Of a stretch of 64,000 nucleotides of DNA, positions 8,504 to 16,574 are shown piece by piece. The notes beneath the pieces were generated by a model. It worked only from the letters and a program-made list of their open reading frames with translations, did not search any database and was not told the origin of the DNA. Position 1 is the stretch's first letter. Every line of letters begins with the position of its first letter. The translations under genes were made by a program, and so were the position numbers. Source of the DNA: Leifsonia poae (GTDB lineage: Bacteria; Actinomycetota; Actinomycetes; Actinomycetales; Microbacteriaceae); the NCBI RefSeq assembly GCF_020009625.1, contig NZ_JAIHLP010000002.1:1240001-1304000 (forward strand), in the 5' to 3' direction.

Positions 8504-9432
8504 TCACCCTTCGCTGCCGCGGCCGGCCAGGAACTCGTCGAGCTCGGCCAGGGTGGGGTACGACGCCTGCGCGCCCTCGCCTGTCGCGGCGTACGCGCCG
8601 ACGGCTGCGGCGAACCGGGCGGCGACGGCCAGCGTGTCTCCGGCGGCGAGGCGCACAGCGAGGGCACCCATGAACGCGTCACCGCATCCTGTTGTGTCGA
8701 CGGCCCGCACCCGAAACGCCTCGACCGCCGTGAACACGCCCTCGTCGAAGACCGAGCTCCCCGCCGAGCCGCGCGTCACAACGGCGCGCGTGATGCCGTG
8801 CTCGGCCAACGCTCGCACGACTGCCGCCGGCTCTGTGGTCTCGACGTCGACGCCGAGCAGCTGCGAAGCCTCGTGCTCGTTGAGCAGCAGCACGTCGGTG
8901 GCCGCGAGCAGCTCCGGCGGAACGGTCGCGAACGGCGAGAGGTTCAGCAGCACAGCGGCGCCGGCATCGTTCGCCCGGCGAGCCGCCGCTGTCACGACGG
9001 CGAGATCGATCTCGAGGCACAGCCCGAGCACGGCGCGTTCGTCGAAAGCATCGCTGGCAGCGACCTCGGCCACGGTGAGCACATCGTTGGCGCCCGGGCT
9101 GATCACGATGGTGTTCTCTCCGGCGGCGCTCACGGTGATCATGGCCGTTCCGGTCGCCACCCCTGGAACGCGGTTCAGGCGGGAGGTGTCGACACCGGCA
9201 GCATCGAGCGACCGGCTCAGCAGTTCCCCGTTCGCGTCGTCGCCGACCGCGCCGACCATCGCCACCCGCCCGCCGAGCAGCGCGGCGGACGCCGCCTGAT
9301 TCGCCCCTTTCCCGCCCGGCAGAGTGGAGAGTGCCGATCCCCGAACGGTCTCCCCGGCTGGGGGAACCGTTCGGTCCGCACAACGAGGTCGGCATTGAGC
9401 GAGCCGACGATGATGATTCCGTCCCGTGTCAT
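8504..9432 (-). pseudogene. rbsK: Ribokinase (PfkB family), frameshifted near the N-terminus
   Basis: The N-terminal piece from ATG 9432 reads MTRDGIIIVGSLNADLVVRTERFPQPG, then loses frame. The expected continuation (ETVRGSALSTLPGGKGANQAAS) is found one frame over, and the rest (AMVGAVGDDANGELL ... VDTTGCGDAFMGAL) runs in that second frame to 8504. One missing base in the G-run (C-run on the + strand, 9352-9355) explains it. Corrected, the protein would be about 309 residues, normal for ribokinase, with the GGKG substrate motif and the DTTGCGD anion-hole and catalytic Asp. It would phosphorylate ribose released by the upstream nucleoside hydrolase. A sequencing error is possible. Confidence 0.85.
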
Positions 9433-9445
9433 GGAACCCATCTTC

Positions 9446-10858
9446 TCAGGCTCGGGCCTCCGCCGTGGTCGGCCTCGGGATGAGGAAGGAGATCGCCAGC
9501 GCGACGATCGTGATCGCGGCGCCCAGCAGCATCCCGCTGCTGTAGCCCGTGGTCGACGAGCTACCGGCCGGCGAGAGGGTGATCTGCAGAGCCGGGAGGA
9601 CGGCGAAGCTGAGACCGGCGCCCAGGTTGAAGGCGCCGGCGTTCAGGCCGGGCAGGAATCCGGGGTTGTCGGCCGGCGACAGCACGATGCCGAGGCCGTT
9701 CAACATGATGTTGACGATGCCGGCATAGGTGATGCCGATGAGCACGGTCGCCACGATCAGCACCGGAAGCGAGTGCACGCCGACGAACGCCATGATGAGG
9801 GTGGCCACAATGGTGCCGATCAGCCCCACCCGCAAGACCGTGCGGTAGCCGAGCGTCGGAGCGAGCCGGCCCGAGAACGGTCCGACGATCCAGCCCACGA
9901 TCGCGTACGGGGTCAGGAAGGCCAGCGACGCCAGATCGGGCTCCATCCCGAAGCCGGCAGTGCCGTTCTGCGCGAGCGAGGTGACGAGGCCGTTGACGAC
10001 CGCGAACACACCCGTCATCGTGAGCAGCGTGGTCAGCAGGAGCGCCCAGGTGCTGCGCTGCCGCAGATACTTCGGCGGAACCAGGGGTTCGGAGATGCGC
10101 TTCTCGAGCAGCCAGAACACGACGAAGGCGGCCAGCGAGACCAGGATGCCGAGCACCACCAGCGTCCAGTTGGCGGCCGCCAGCTTGCCGGCCTCGTTCA
10201 GAGCGGTCAGCAGAGCGCCGATCGAGACGACGAGCGGCAGGACACCCCACCAGTCCATCCGGGTTCCCGCGGAGGGCTTCGATTCGACTCCCCAGACCAG
10301 CACGAGGACGACGGCGACCGCCGAAACCGCGGCAATCACCCAGAAGACCGAGCGGAAGCCGAACGCCGTGGCGAGCCAGCCGCCGGCGATCGCGTCGATG
10401 CCGGCGATACCACCGTTCACGGCGGTGAGCAGCCCCATCGCGGCGCCGTACTTCTTCGGGTCGGAGATCTCAGCGCGCAGCATGAGCAGACACACGGGGA
10501 CGACCGGGCCGGAGACGCCCTGGATGGCCCGGCCGATGTAGAGCATCGGCAGGTTGAGCGCGAGCGCCGACACGATGCTGCCGACGATCATGACGATGAG
10601 CATCACGGCGAGGATGCGCTTGCGCCCGACGATATCGCTGAGGCGCGGCAGGAAGAGGGAGAACAGGGCGGCGAGGGTGAAGAACATCGTCTGCGAAAGG
10701 CCGACGGAGGCGTCGTCGGTGTGCAGTTCGCGCGCGATCGTGACCAGCACCGGACTGAGCATGCTGGCGTTGAGCTGGAAGGCGACACAGGCCGCCAGGA
10801 GGGCGGCGGTCAGCGCGCCCAGACGAACCTTGGACCCGGGGGCGGTGACGACGCTCAT
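9446..10858 (-). CDS. MFS transporter, probable nucleoside or ribose uptake
   Basis: A 470-residue MFS protein with about 14 hydrophobic segments. MFS features include FLPRLSDIVGRKRILAVM (motif A) and YIGRAIQGVSGPVVPVCLLM. The start at ATG 10858 overlaps the stop of the nucleoside hydrolase gene by four bases (ATGA); the longer upstream frame is only a shadow of that gene. Its position between nucleoside hydrolase and ribokinase suggests import of a nucleoside, although the sequence type is also common in drug exporters. Regulation is most likely by the divergent LacI protein. Confidence 0.88.
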   Translation of the reverse strand: MSVVTAPGSKVRLGALTAALLAACVAFQLNASMLSPVLVTIARELHTDDASVGLSQTMFFTLAALFSLFLPRLSDIVGRKRILAVMLIVMIVGSIVSALALNLPMLYIGRAIQGVSGPVVPVCLLMLRAEISDPKKYGAAMGLLTAVNGGIAGIDAIAGGWLATAFGFRSVFWVIAAVSAVAVVLVLVWGVESKPSAGTRMDWWGVLPLVVSIGALLTALNEAGKLAAANWTLVVLGILVSLAAFVVFWLLEKRISEPLVPPKYLRQRSTWALLLTTLLTMTGVFAVVNGLVTSLAQNGTAGFGMEPDLASLAFLTPYAIVGWIVGPFSGRLAPTLGYRTVLRVGLIGTIVATLIMAFVGVHSLPVLIVATVLIGITYAGIVNIMLNGLGIVLSPADNPGFLPGLNAGAFNLGAGLSFAVLPALQITLSPAGSSSTTGYSSGMLLGAAITIVALAISFLIPRPTTAEARA

Positions 10859-11802
10859 GCGGCGACCTCGCCGATGCGCTCGAGTGCGTCGACGATGAGC
10901 GCCCAGAACCGCTCGTGGTCGAGCTCGGTGGCTGCCCAGGTCGTGCAGTCGTCGGGGGCGGGCGCGCGGAAATCGGCGACGGTCATGCCGAGGGTCACGG
11001 TGCCGGTGAGCTCGATGTCGATCGGCACCTTGACAGTGCGCACGACGCTCGGATCGATCACATACGCCACGGCGCACGGGTCGTGAACGGGCGGCGAGTC
11101 GAACCCCTGAGCCTCCTTGTATGTCTGCCCGAAGAACTCGAGGAGCTCCCCCACGAACCGGGCGGGAGCGGTGCCGACCTCGGCGATCCGCCGCGCCACC
11201 TCGGGCGTCGCGAGAGCCTGGTGGGTGAGATCGAGTCCGACCATCACCACCGGCCAGCTCTCGTTGAAGACGATGTGCGCCGCCTCCGGATCGATCTTGA
11301 TGTTGAACTCGGCCACGGCGCTCCAGTTGCCGACGTGGTAGCCGCCTCCCATGAGCACGACCTCTTTCACACGCTCCGCGATGCGCGGCTCTTTGCGCAC
11401 AGCGAGGGCGATGTTGGTGAGGCCGCCGGTCGGGACGAGCGTGACGGTGCCGGGCTCATGCGCCATGATCGTCTCGATGATGAGGTCGACCGCGTGCCGT
11501 CCATCGACAGTGAGCGTCGGATCGGGCAGCACGGGGCCGTCCATGCCGGACTCGCCGTGGATGTCCGGGGCGGTCTCGATGCTCCGCACCAGCGGACGCG
11601 TGGCGCCGGCGGCGATCGGAATCCCGGTCATCCCGGCGATCTGCGCGACCGCGAGCGCATTGCGGGTGACTTTCGGCAGGGTCTGATTGCCGACGACGGT
11701 CGTGACCGCCAGCAGTTCGATATCGGGGTTGCCGTGCGCCAACAGCATGGCGATGGCGTCGTCGTGCCCCGGATCGCAGTCCAGGATGATCTTCTTGCCC
11801 AT
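10855..11802 (-). CDS. Inosine-uridine-type nucleoside N-ribohydrolase
   Basis: A 315-residue protein that begins with the nucleoside hydrolase signature LDCDPGHDDA: Asp10, Asp14 and Asp15 are the Ca-binding and catalytic aspartates. Other family segments are VVGNQTLPKVTRNAL, TVTLVPTGGLTNIAL, VLMGGGYHVGNWSAVAEFNIKIDPEAA and the late PPVHDPCAVAYVIDP, with the active-site His before Asp. It hydrolyses a ribonucleoside to base plus ribose. It is the first gene of the operon NH-MFS-ribokinase; base specificity cannot be told. The start ATG 11802 sits just below the LacI operators. Confidence 0.93.
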   Translation of the reverse strand: MGKKIILDCDPGHDDAIAMLLAHGNPDIELLAVTTVVGNQTLPKVTRNALAVAQIAGMTGIPIAAGATRPLVRSIETAPDIHGESGMDGPVLPDPTLTVDGRHAVDLIIETIMAHEPGTVTLVPTGGLTNIALAVRKEPRIAERVKEVVLMGGGYHVGNWSAVAEFNIKIDPEAAHIVFNESWPVVMVGLDLTHQALATPEVARRIAEVGTAPARFVGELLEFFGQTYKEAQGFDSPPVHDPCAVAYVIDPSVVRTVKVPIDIELTGTVTLGMTVADFRAPAPDDCTTWAATELDHERFWALIVDALERIGEVAA

Positions 11803-11849
11803 GAGGCTCCACTTCGTCGGGGGCGGCCTCCCGAAGGGGCCGGAGAGAG

Positions 11850-11861
11850 TTAAGCGCTTAA
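11850..11861. promoter_or_regulatory. LacI-family operator O1 (nucleoside operon side)
   Basis: A perfect 12-bp palindrome TTAAGCGCTTAA. It shares the 8-bp core AAGCGCTT with the second palindrome; core starts are 23 bp apart, about two helical turns. It lies 48 bp upstream of the nucleoside hydrolase start and probably blocks its promoter when LacI is bound. Confidence 0.8.
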
Positions 11862-11867
11862 TGCATA

Positions 11868-11889
11868 TCACGTCAAGCGCTTGACGTGA
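11868..11889. promoter_or_regulatory. LacI-family operator O2 (22-bp perfect palindrome)
   Basis: A perfect 22-bp palindrome whose half is TCACGTCAAGC, centred on the CpG-containing core AAGCGCTT that is typical for LacI-family recognition. It is 36 bp upstream of the divergent LacI start and probably serves both transcripts. Confidence 0.85.
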
Positions 11890-11925
11890 AATCGGGAGGC
11901 GCATCCGGCCCGCTAGCATCGACTC

Positions 11926-12942
11926 ATGAACCGCAGCCCCCGCGTCACCGCCGCCATGGTGGCCGAGCGGGCCGGCCTTTCCGTCGCCACGGTCTCCCTG
12001 GTGCTCAACAGCAAGACCGACGGGCGCGTCTCCGCTGCCAACATCGCCCGCGTGCAGACGGCCGTCGCCGAGCTCGGCTACGTCGTCGACCAGGGCGCCA
12101 GCGCCCTCGCCCGCGGCCGGAGCGATCTCGTCATCCTCATCGCACCCGACCTCTCCAATCCGTTCTTCGGATCGGTCATCCGCGGCATCAAAGCAGAGCT
12201 CGGGTCTCGCTTCCAGCTGGTCCTCTCGGTGACCGAGAGCGGCGTCCAGCCCTCGGCGGGCGATCTGCGGAGGTTCGCCGGTCTGCGTCCGGCCGGGCTC
12301 CTCGTCGACGCTCCCTCCGACGCGTTCCTCGCCGATCTCAGCGGAGACGAACCTCTCGTGCTGCTCGACGCCCCCGGCCTCGAAGAGTCGGTGGCCGCCG
12401 TCAACTACGACATGCACCAGGCCATCGCCGACCTCGTCGACCATCTGGCCGAACGCGGCCACCGCACGATCGCCTACCTGGACAGCACCACCGGAACCAC
12501 GACCTTCCATCTGCGTCGCCGCCGCGTTCTCGACCGCGCCGCCACCCACGGCATGACCGTGGTGACACCGGGCGCCGCCCGTAGCATCATCGATATGCAG
12601 GCCGCGGCATATGCCTTCCGGGATGCGTGGCCCCTGCTGGAATCGAGCGGCGTCACAGCGGTCGTCTGCGCGACAGACACCCACGCGTACGGCGTTCTGG
12701 AGGCAGCGCGGACCCTCGGTCTCGCGGTGCCGCACTCGCTGGCGGTCACCGGCTTCGACGACCTGCCATACTCCCGTGTCACGTCGCCGGCCCTGACCAC
12801 CGTGCGCCTGCCGGGTGAGCCCCTCGGACACGCCGCCGCGAAACGGCTCGTGCGAATGATCGACGAGACCGAACCGGCAGAGGGGCAACCGAACCTGGTC
12901 GCGACCTTCGTCGCACGGGAGTCGACCGGCGCAATCGGATGA
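11926..12942 (+). CDS. LacI-family repressor of the nucleoside operon
   Basis: A 338-residue LacI/GalR protein. The N-terminal HTH reads VTAAMVAERAGLSVATVSLVLNSKTDGRVS, followed by the hinge helix (AELGYVVDQGASALARGRS) and a periplasmic-binding-protein-like effector domain. That domain has the typical AYLDSTTGTTTFHLRRR and the late AVTGFDDLPYSRVTSPALTTV. It is divergent from the nucleoside hydrolase operon, with two operators between them. The expected inducer is a nucleoside or ribose derivative; this is inferred from the neighbourhood. Confidence 0.92.
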   Translation: MNRSPRVTAAMVAERAGLSVATVSLVLNSKTDGRVSAANIARVQTAVAELGYVVDQGASALARGRSDLVILIAPDLSNPFFGSVIRGIKAELGSRFQLVLSVTESGVQPSAGDLRRFAGLRPAGLLVDAPSDAFLADLSGDEPLVLLDAPGLEESVAAVNYDMHQAIADLVDHLAERGHRTIAYLDSTTGTTTFHLRRRRVLDRAATHGMTVVTPGAARSIIDMQAAAYAFRDAWPLLESSGVTAVVCATDTHAYGVLEAARTLGLAVPHSLAVTGFDDLPYSRVTSPALTTVRLPGEPLGHAAAKRLVRMIDETEPAEGQPNLVATFVARESTGAIG

Positions 12943-12969
12943 TGCTGGCCGGTCAGACGCCCGAGGTTC

Positions 12970-13569
12970 TCAGTCGTCGGTCCGCTCGACCGACGCCGCG
13001 ACAGCGGTGACGCTGCGCTGCAGAAAGGCCACGATCGCCGTGGCCGGCATCTCGGTCTCGAGCGCGCCCTCCACGAGCGCCTCTTCGGCGAACGCGACCC
13101 ACGACCGCAGGGCGATCCGCAGCAGCGGCGAGTCGGGCATCCCCAGCTCGAGGAAGACCGCGATCAGCCGTTCCGCCTGCACCGCGCGCGCCTGATCGAC
13201 GACTTCGCGCACTTCGGGCGCACCGCTGGCGACGCCTCGGACGAGCGAATAGAAGGTTCCCCGATGCTCGCGCACGAACAGCACGATCCTGGTCAGGGTG
13301 TCACGAAGGCGGTCGAGCGGCGCCAGATAGGCGATGGGTTCCGTGGCCCGCAGCATGCTGTCTCGTGCCGTTCGAACGACCTCCCGGTGGAGCCCGTTCT
13401 TCGACCCGAAATAGTGGAACAGCAGCGCGCGCGAGACGCCGGCCCGCTCCGAAAGTCCTTCGATCGTGAGAGTGTCCAGCGGATGGTCGACCAGCGTGGC
13501 GACGCCGAGCGACACCAGCTGGGCGCGACGGTCTTCGGGGGTGAGCCGAGTGCGCCGCTCCGTGTGCAT
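12970..13569 (-). CDS. TetR-family regulator
   Basis: A 199-residue protein with a classic N-terminal TetR HTH (residues about 12-58): RRAQLVSLGVATLVDHPLDTLTIEGLSERAGVSRALLFHYFGSKNGLHREVV. The C-terminal helical ligand domain resembles TetR_C group regulators of lipid or drug genes. It is divergent from the DUF6230 gene with a TTGAC-N5-GTCAA operator between them, and so probably controls that gene set and itself. Its 3' end converges on LacI 27 bases away. Confidence 0.9.
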   Translation of the reverse strand: MHTERRTRLTPEDRRAQLVSLGVATLVDHPLDTLTIEGLSERAGVSRALLFHYFGSKNGLHREVVRTARDSMLRATEPIAYLAPLDRLRDTLTRIVLFVREHRGTFYSLVRGVASGAPEVREVVDQARAVQAERLIAVFLELGMPDSPLLRIALRSWVAFAEEALVEGALETEMPATAIVAFLQRSVTAVAASVERTDD

Positions 13570-13602
13570 GGTGCGAGCCTATCCGCGCATCCACCCGGCA
13601 TT

Positions 13603-13633
13603 CTATTGACATCTCGTCAATAGCGATTATGCT
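13603..13633 (+). promoter_or_regulatory. TetR operator embedded in a sigma-70-type promoter
   Basis: A perfect inverted repeat CTATTGAC-N5-GTCAATAG (13603-13623) sits 34 bp upstream of the TetR start. TTGACA at 13606-13611 is a consensus -35 box inside the operator, and TATGCT at 13628-13633 is a -10 box with 16-bp spacing, directed towards the DUF6230 gene. Binding would directly block that promoter. Confidence 0.75.
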
Positions 13634-13650
13634 CCTCGTGCGGGAAGAAC

Positions 13651-13668
13651 CACCCCCATACGGGGGTG
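13651..13668. promoter_or_regulatory. C5/G5 inverted repeat in the 5' leader
   Basis: A 7-bp perfect inverted repeat CACCCCC-ATAC-GGGGGTG between the promoter and the start codon. As RNA it would be a strong hairpin. As DNA the CCCCC-N4-GGGGG pattern resembles operators of the CsoR/RcnR family, but no such regulator gene is in the window. Confidence 0.5.
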
Positions 13669-13702
13669 CTCTCGCGAACGAACCCACGATCAAGGAGGAT
13701 CT

Positions 13703-14299
13703 GTGAAGTTCCGAACCCTCACCGGCACCCACACCGGGCGCATCGTTCTCGCCGCCGTTCCCGTGGCCGTCGTGTCGAGCCTCCTGATGGCGGGCGTCGC
13801 CAACGGGGCGGTGCCCGTCTCGTTCGCCGTTTCGGGCAGCCAGTTCCAGATCAGCGCCTCCCAGCTCGATGGCACGGGCTTCTCTCAATACGCGGGCGTC
13901 GCACCGGACACCGCGGGCAAGCAGCATCAGGTCGCCATCGCGAACATCGCTTCGGCAAACCTCTCCGACCTCTGCCAATCCGTGACCACCGACACCCCAC
14001 TCGGTAAAGTGGGTCTGCTCATCACTGCCGGCGGCGGCGGAAAGCCGGCCTCCGCCACCGACCTCCAGATCGGGATGACCGACCTCAAGGGCGACTCGAC
14101 CTTCGGTCACATCCGTATCGGGGTCGACGCCTCCACGGTGAACACCAAAGAGAAGGGCTCGGCCGGCGACTTCGCACAAGACGCCGACACGGTCACGATC
14201 ACGGGCCTGCAGCAGACCGCCTGGAGCACGCAAGCCTCGGTCTTCACCCTCACCGGCATGCATGTGCAATTGACCGACGGTTCCAAGGGGTGCTTCTAG
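13703..14299 (+). CDS. DUF6230 family exported protein
   Basis: A 198-residue protein from GTG 13703, with a very good ribosome-binding site AAGGAGG ten bases upstream. It has a signal or anchor segment (about residues 13-36, GRIVLAAVPVAVVSSLLMAGVANG) and a beta-rich C-terminal part with alternating polar and hydrophobic residues (VSFAVSGSQFQISASQLDGTGFSQY ... GHIRIGVDAS ... FTLTGMHVQLTDG). Two cysteines remain, one at residue 94 and one near the end. This matches the DUF6230 proteins found beside DUF6114 genes in Streptomyces and relatives. Function is unknown; surface location is inferred. Confidence 0.8.
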   Translation: MKFRTLTGTHTGRIVLAAVPVAVVSSLLMAGVANGAVPVSFAVSGSQFQISASQLDGTGFSQYAGVAPDTAGKQHQVAIANIASANLSDLCQSVTTDTPLGKVGLLITAGGGGKPASATDLQIGMTDLKGDSTFGHIRIGVDASTVNTKEKGSAGDFAQDADTVTITGLQQTAWSTQASVFTLTGMHVQLTDGSKGCF

Positions 14300-14302
14300 A
14301 CC

Positions 14303-14755
14303 ATGGGCGCGACCCAGACACGCCGGCAGGCGTTCGCGGCCTGGAGCCGGCGACGACCGTTCGTCGGCGGACTGCTCACGGCGCTCGCGGGGGTGGAGAT
14401 GTTCTTCTCCGGCCAGCTCGACATCGGCAACATCCACGTTCAGCTCGGCATCGAGGGCCTCCAGGCCACGATCATCCCGGTGCTACTGGTCGTGCTCGGA
14501 ATCCAGGCGATCGCAATGCCGACGCACCACATCTTCTACGGTGTGATCGCTCTCGTCATCGCGGTCTATTCGCTCGTCGGCGTGAACCTCGGCGGGTTCC
14601 TCGTGGGGATGCTGCTGGGCGCGGTGGGCGGCATCCTCACTGTGGCCTGGCTGCCGAAGAATCGGGAAGCGGCCGACTCAGCGGCCGGCTCCGCGACGAC
14701 CGGCGAACCTGTCGAGACCTCCGTTCCCGCTTCGCTCCCCCGGCGGCGATCCTGA
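14303..14755 (+). CDS. DUF6114 family membrane protein
   Basis: A 150-residue protein with about four hydrophobic helices: RPFVGGLLTALAGVEMFFSG, ATIIPVLLVVLGIQAIAM, HIFYGVIALVIAVYSLVGV and FLVGMLLGAVGGILTVAW. The family motif is the N-terminal RRRPFVGGLL. It starts three bases after the DUF6230 stop and its own stop overlaps the next coding frame, so the three genes form one translational unit. The repeated co-occurrence of DUF6230 and DUF6114 suggests a complex in the cell envelope; its role is not known. Confidence 0.82.
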   Translation: MGATQTRRQAFAAWSRRRPFVGGLLTALAGVEMFFSGQLDIGNIHVQLGIEGLQATIIPVLLVVLGIQAIAMPTHHIFYGVIALVIAVYSLVGVNLGGFLVGMLLGAVGGILTVAWLPKNREAADSAAGSATTGEPVETSVPASLPRRRS

Positions 14756-15459
14756 ACGGCGCCGAACGCGGCCGCCGTCGGGCGACGGCGACGATCACCG
14801 CCCTCCTCCTCGTGGCGCTGAGCGGACTCGGCGCCACCCCGGCGCGCGCGCCGACCGGCCTGTGCATCCCGATCCTGATGCCGTGCGGGTCGACTCCGCC
14901 GAAGCCGACCCCGCCGCCCGCACCGAGCCCAGCGGCCCCCACACCACCCAAGCCCGGCTCCCCTGCGCGCCCGACCCCCGGTGGCGGCACGACGAATCCG
15001 ACACCCGGCCCGACCACCGCCCCCGCGCCCGCCGCACCGGATCGTCCCGCCCCCACTTTCACCCTGCCGGCGGCGCAGCTCACGGGCTCGTCGATCTCGT
15101 TCTCCGGCCTGCAGTCGGTGAGCCTCGTCACGGTGCCCCTGGCGGACGGGTCGACAGCGCCGGTGCTCAAGCTCGCGGCCGACGAGATCACCATCGACGA
15201 CTTCCACCTCACCGTTCGCAAGTCGACCGGCCCGATGCTCGTCACAGACTCCGGGCGCATGGAGCTCCACGGCCACGTCCAGGTCTATGTCGACTCGGTC
15301 ACCGCCACCCTGCTCAACGGAAGCCCTCTCACGCTGGGCGCGTCAACACCACCGCCGGACGGCCTCCTCCCGCCGGCTCTGCTGCGGGTCGATCTCGGGC
15401 TCGTCGGCGTCACTGCGGACTCGATCTCGCTGATCCCCTCGCATCAGCAGTTGAAGTAG
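14752..15459 (+). CDS. Exported Pro-rich protein, third gene of the DUF6230/DUF6114 set
   Basis: An open frame that has no ATG, GTG or TTG near the expected start. The most likely initiation is CTG 14752, overlapping the previous TGA as CTGA. This gives 235 residues with an N-terminal signal peptide (ATATITALLLVALSGLGATPARA), a Pro/Thr/Ala linker of about 70 residues and a beta-rich C-terminal domain (TFTLPAAQLTGSSISFSGLQSV ... ITIDDFHLTVRKS ... MELHGHVQVYVDSVTATLLNG). The C-terminal domain resembles the DUF6230 pattern, with an amphipathic strand preceding a Leu-Thr-Gly turn. Function unknown; probably displayed on the same surface structure. Confidence 0.6.
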   Translation: MNGAERGRRRATATITALLLVALSGLGATPARAPTGLCIPILMPCGSTPPKPTPPPAPSPAAPTPPKPGSPARPTPGGGTTNPTPGPTTAPAPAAPDRPAPTFTLPAAQLTGSSISFSGLQSVSLVTVPLADGSTAPVLKLAADEITIDDFHLTVRKSTGPMLVTDSGRMELHGHVQVYVDSVTATLLNGSPLTLGASTPPPDGLLPPALLRVDLGLVGVTADSISLIPSHQQLK

Positions 15460-15466
15460 CGCCCCA

Positions 15467-15655
15467 TCACAGTCCCGAGCGCATCCGTTCGGCGCCCCGG
15501 CGTGTGCGCTCGATGATCGCGGTGCGCTGGTGCCGCAGCCGGACGGCCACAGCGCGACGCTCGGCGCGCGCGAACGCGCCTCCGCGGCGATCCTGGATGA
15601 GCGCCGCCACACGCGCGGTGGCCTGCGACAGCAGCGGGATGGTGTGAATCGTCAT
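15467..15655 (-). CDS. Small arginine-rich protein of unknown function
   Basis: A 62-residue frame from ATG 15655, with AGGG about seven bases upstream. It uses G or C at nearly every third codon position, like its neighbours, which argues that it is coding. The protein is an Arg/Ala-rich amphipathic helix (RVAALIQDRRGGAFARAERRAVAVRLRHQRTAIIERTRR) without cysteines or a signal peptide. It converges on the exported Pro-rich gene and is divergent from the DUF5937 gene. I do not recognise a family. Confidence 0.45.
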   Translation of the reverse strand: MTIHTIPLLSQATARVAALIQDRRGGAFARAERRAVAVRLRHQRTAIIERTRRGAERMRSGL

Positions 15656-15755
15656 GAGCACACCCTGCACGGGCTCCCACCCGCTCCGCCCGCCGATTGG
15701 AGATTCCCGTCAATCCACGGGGCCGGGGCGTCGGCCGCTTGGGATGATGGGTGCC

Positions 15756-16574
15756 ATGAGCGTGACGATCGATGTGACCGGCGTGACCCCGGAGCACTAC
15801 CTATTCGCGCCATCCCCGCTGGCCGAGCTCAGCGCAGCGGTGCACCTGCTCGTGGAGCCGGCACACCATCCCGGGCAGAACGGCTGGGTGACGTCGGTCA
15901 CCGAGTCGGTCGAACCGCAACTCATCGACCGGTTGCTCGACGCCGACTTCCTCTGGCGCACCTCCCGCGCCGATATGCTCCTTCCGGCCCACCCCGCCGC
16001 GACGCTCGCCGAAGAACTGGACGCGATCGACCGGCTCGACGACGAGACCTGGGTGTCGGCCGCCCTGATCACCAGCAGTTGCGGCACCGTTCCGGTGCAC
16101 CGCGGGCTCGGCTCGCCGCTGACCGACCCGGCCGCCAGAGACCTTGCCCGCGACCGCGCGCGCTCCCGCGGGCCGCGGCAGACCGGGTTCGTCGATTTCG
16201 TGCTCGGCGACCCGCCCCGGGCACGCTCACTGGTCCGCCGGCTCCTCGAGGACTGCGACCGGGCGTTCTTCGCCGAGGCCTGGGCATCCGTGGTCACCCG
16301 ACTCACGGCCGATGCCCGTGTCAAACGAGACATCCTGGCGACGTCCGGCCTCGAGCGCACGCTCTCGGCAATGTCCTCCGCCGTCACGCTGAGCCCCGTC
16401 GGTTCCCGCATCGTGGTCGACAAACTCCTCGACAACAGCACGACGGCGACGGGTGACGGTGTCACATTCCTGCCGAGTGCGTTCGGCAGCCCGCACCTGC
16501 TCGTCGTGCACGCACCCGGCTGGCGGCCGGTCATCCAGTACCCGGTCACCGGTGACGGCTCCCCACACCGGTGA
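15756..16574 (+). CDS. DUF5937 domain protein (regulatory partner of ArsR HTH)
   Basis: A 272-residue protein from ATG 15756 (MSVTIDVTGVTPEHYLFAPSPLAELSAAVHLL). The pattern of short helices, the opening FAPSPLAELSAALH-like motif and the HHPGQNGW segment match the DUF5937 domain, which in other actinobacterial regulators sits in front of a winged helix in one chain. Here the coding frame ends with a TGA that overlaps the GTG of the following ArsR HTH gene (GTGA, 16571-16574). The two halves may work as a two-chain regulator or be a split gene. The ligand is unknown. Confidence 0.7.
   Translation: MSVTIDVTGVTPEHYLFAPSPLAELSAAVHLLVEPAHHPGQNGWVTSVTESVEPQLIDRLLDADFLWRTSRADMLLPAHPAATLAEELDAIDRLDDETWVSAALITSSCGTVPVHRGLGSPLTDPAARDLARDRARSRGPRQTGFVDFVLGDPPRARSLVRRLLEDCDRAFFAEAWASVVTRLTADARVKRDILATSGLERTLSAMSSAVTLSPVGSRIVVDKLLDNSTTATGDGVTFLPSAFGSPHLLVVHAPGWRPVIQYPVTGDGSPHR

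Noticed and set aside
8417..11086. An 889-codon + strand open frame over the ribokinase, MFS and nucleoside hydrolase genes.
   Set aside because: Low-complexity, Arg/His/Gln-rich translation that crosses three recognisable minus-strand genes. It is a shadow of their third codon positions.
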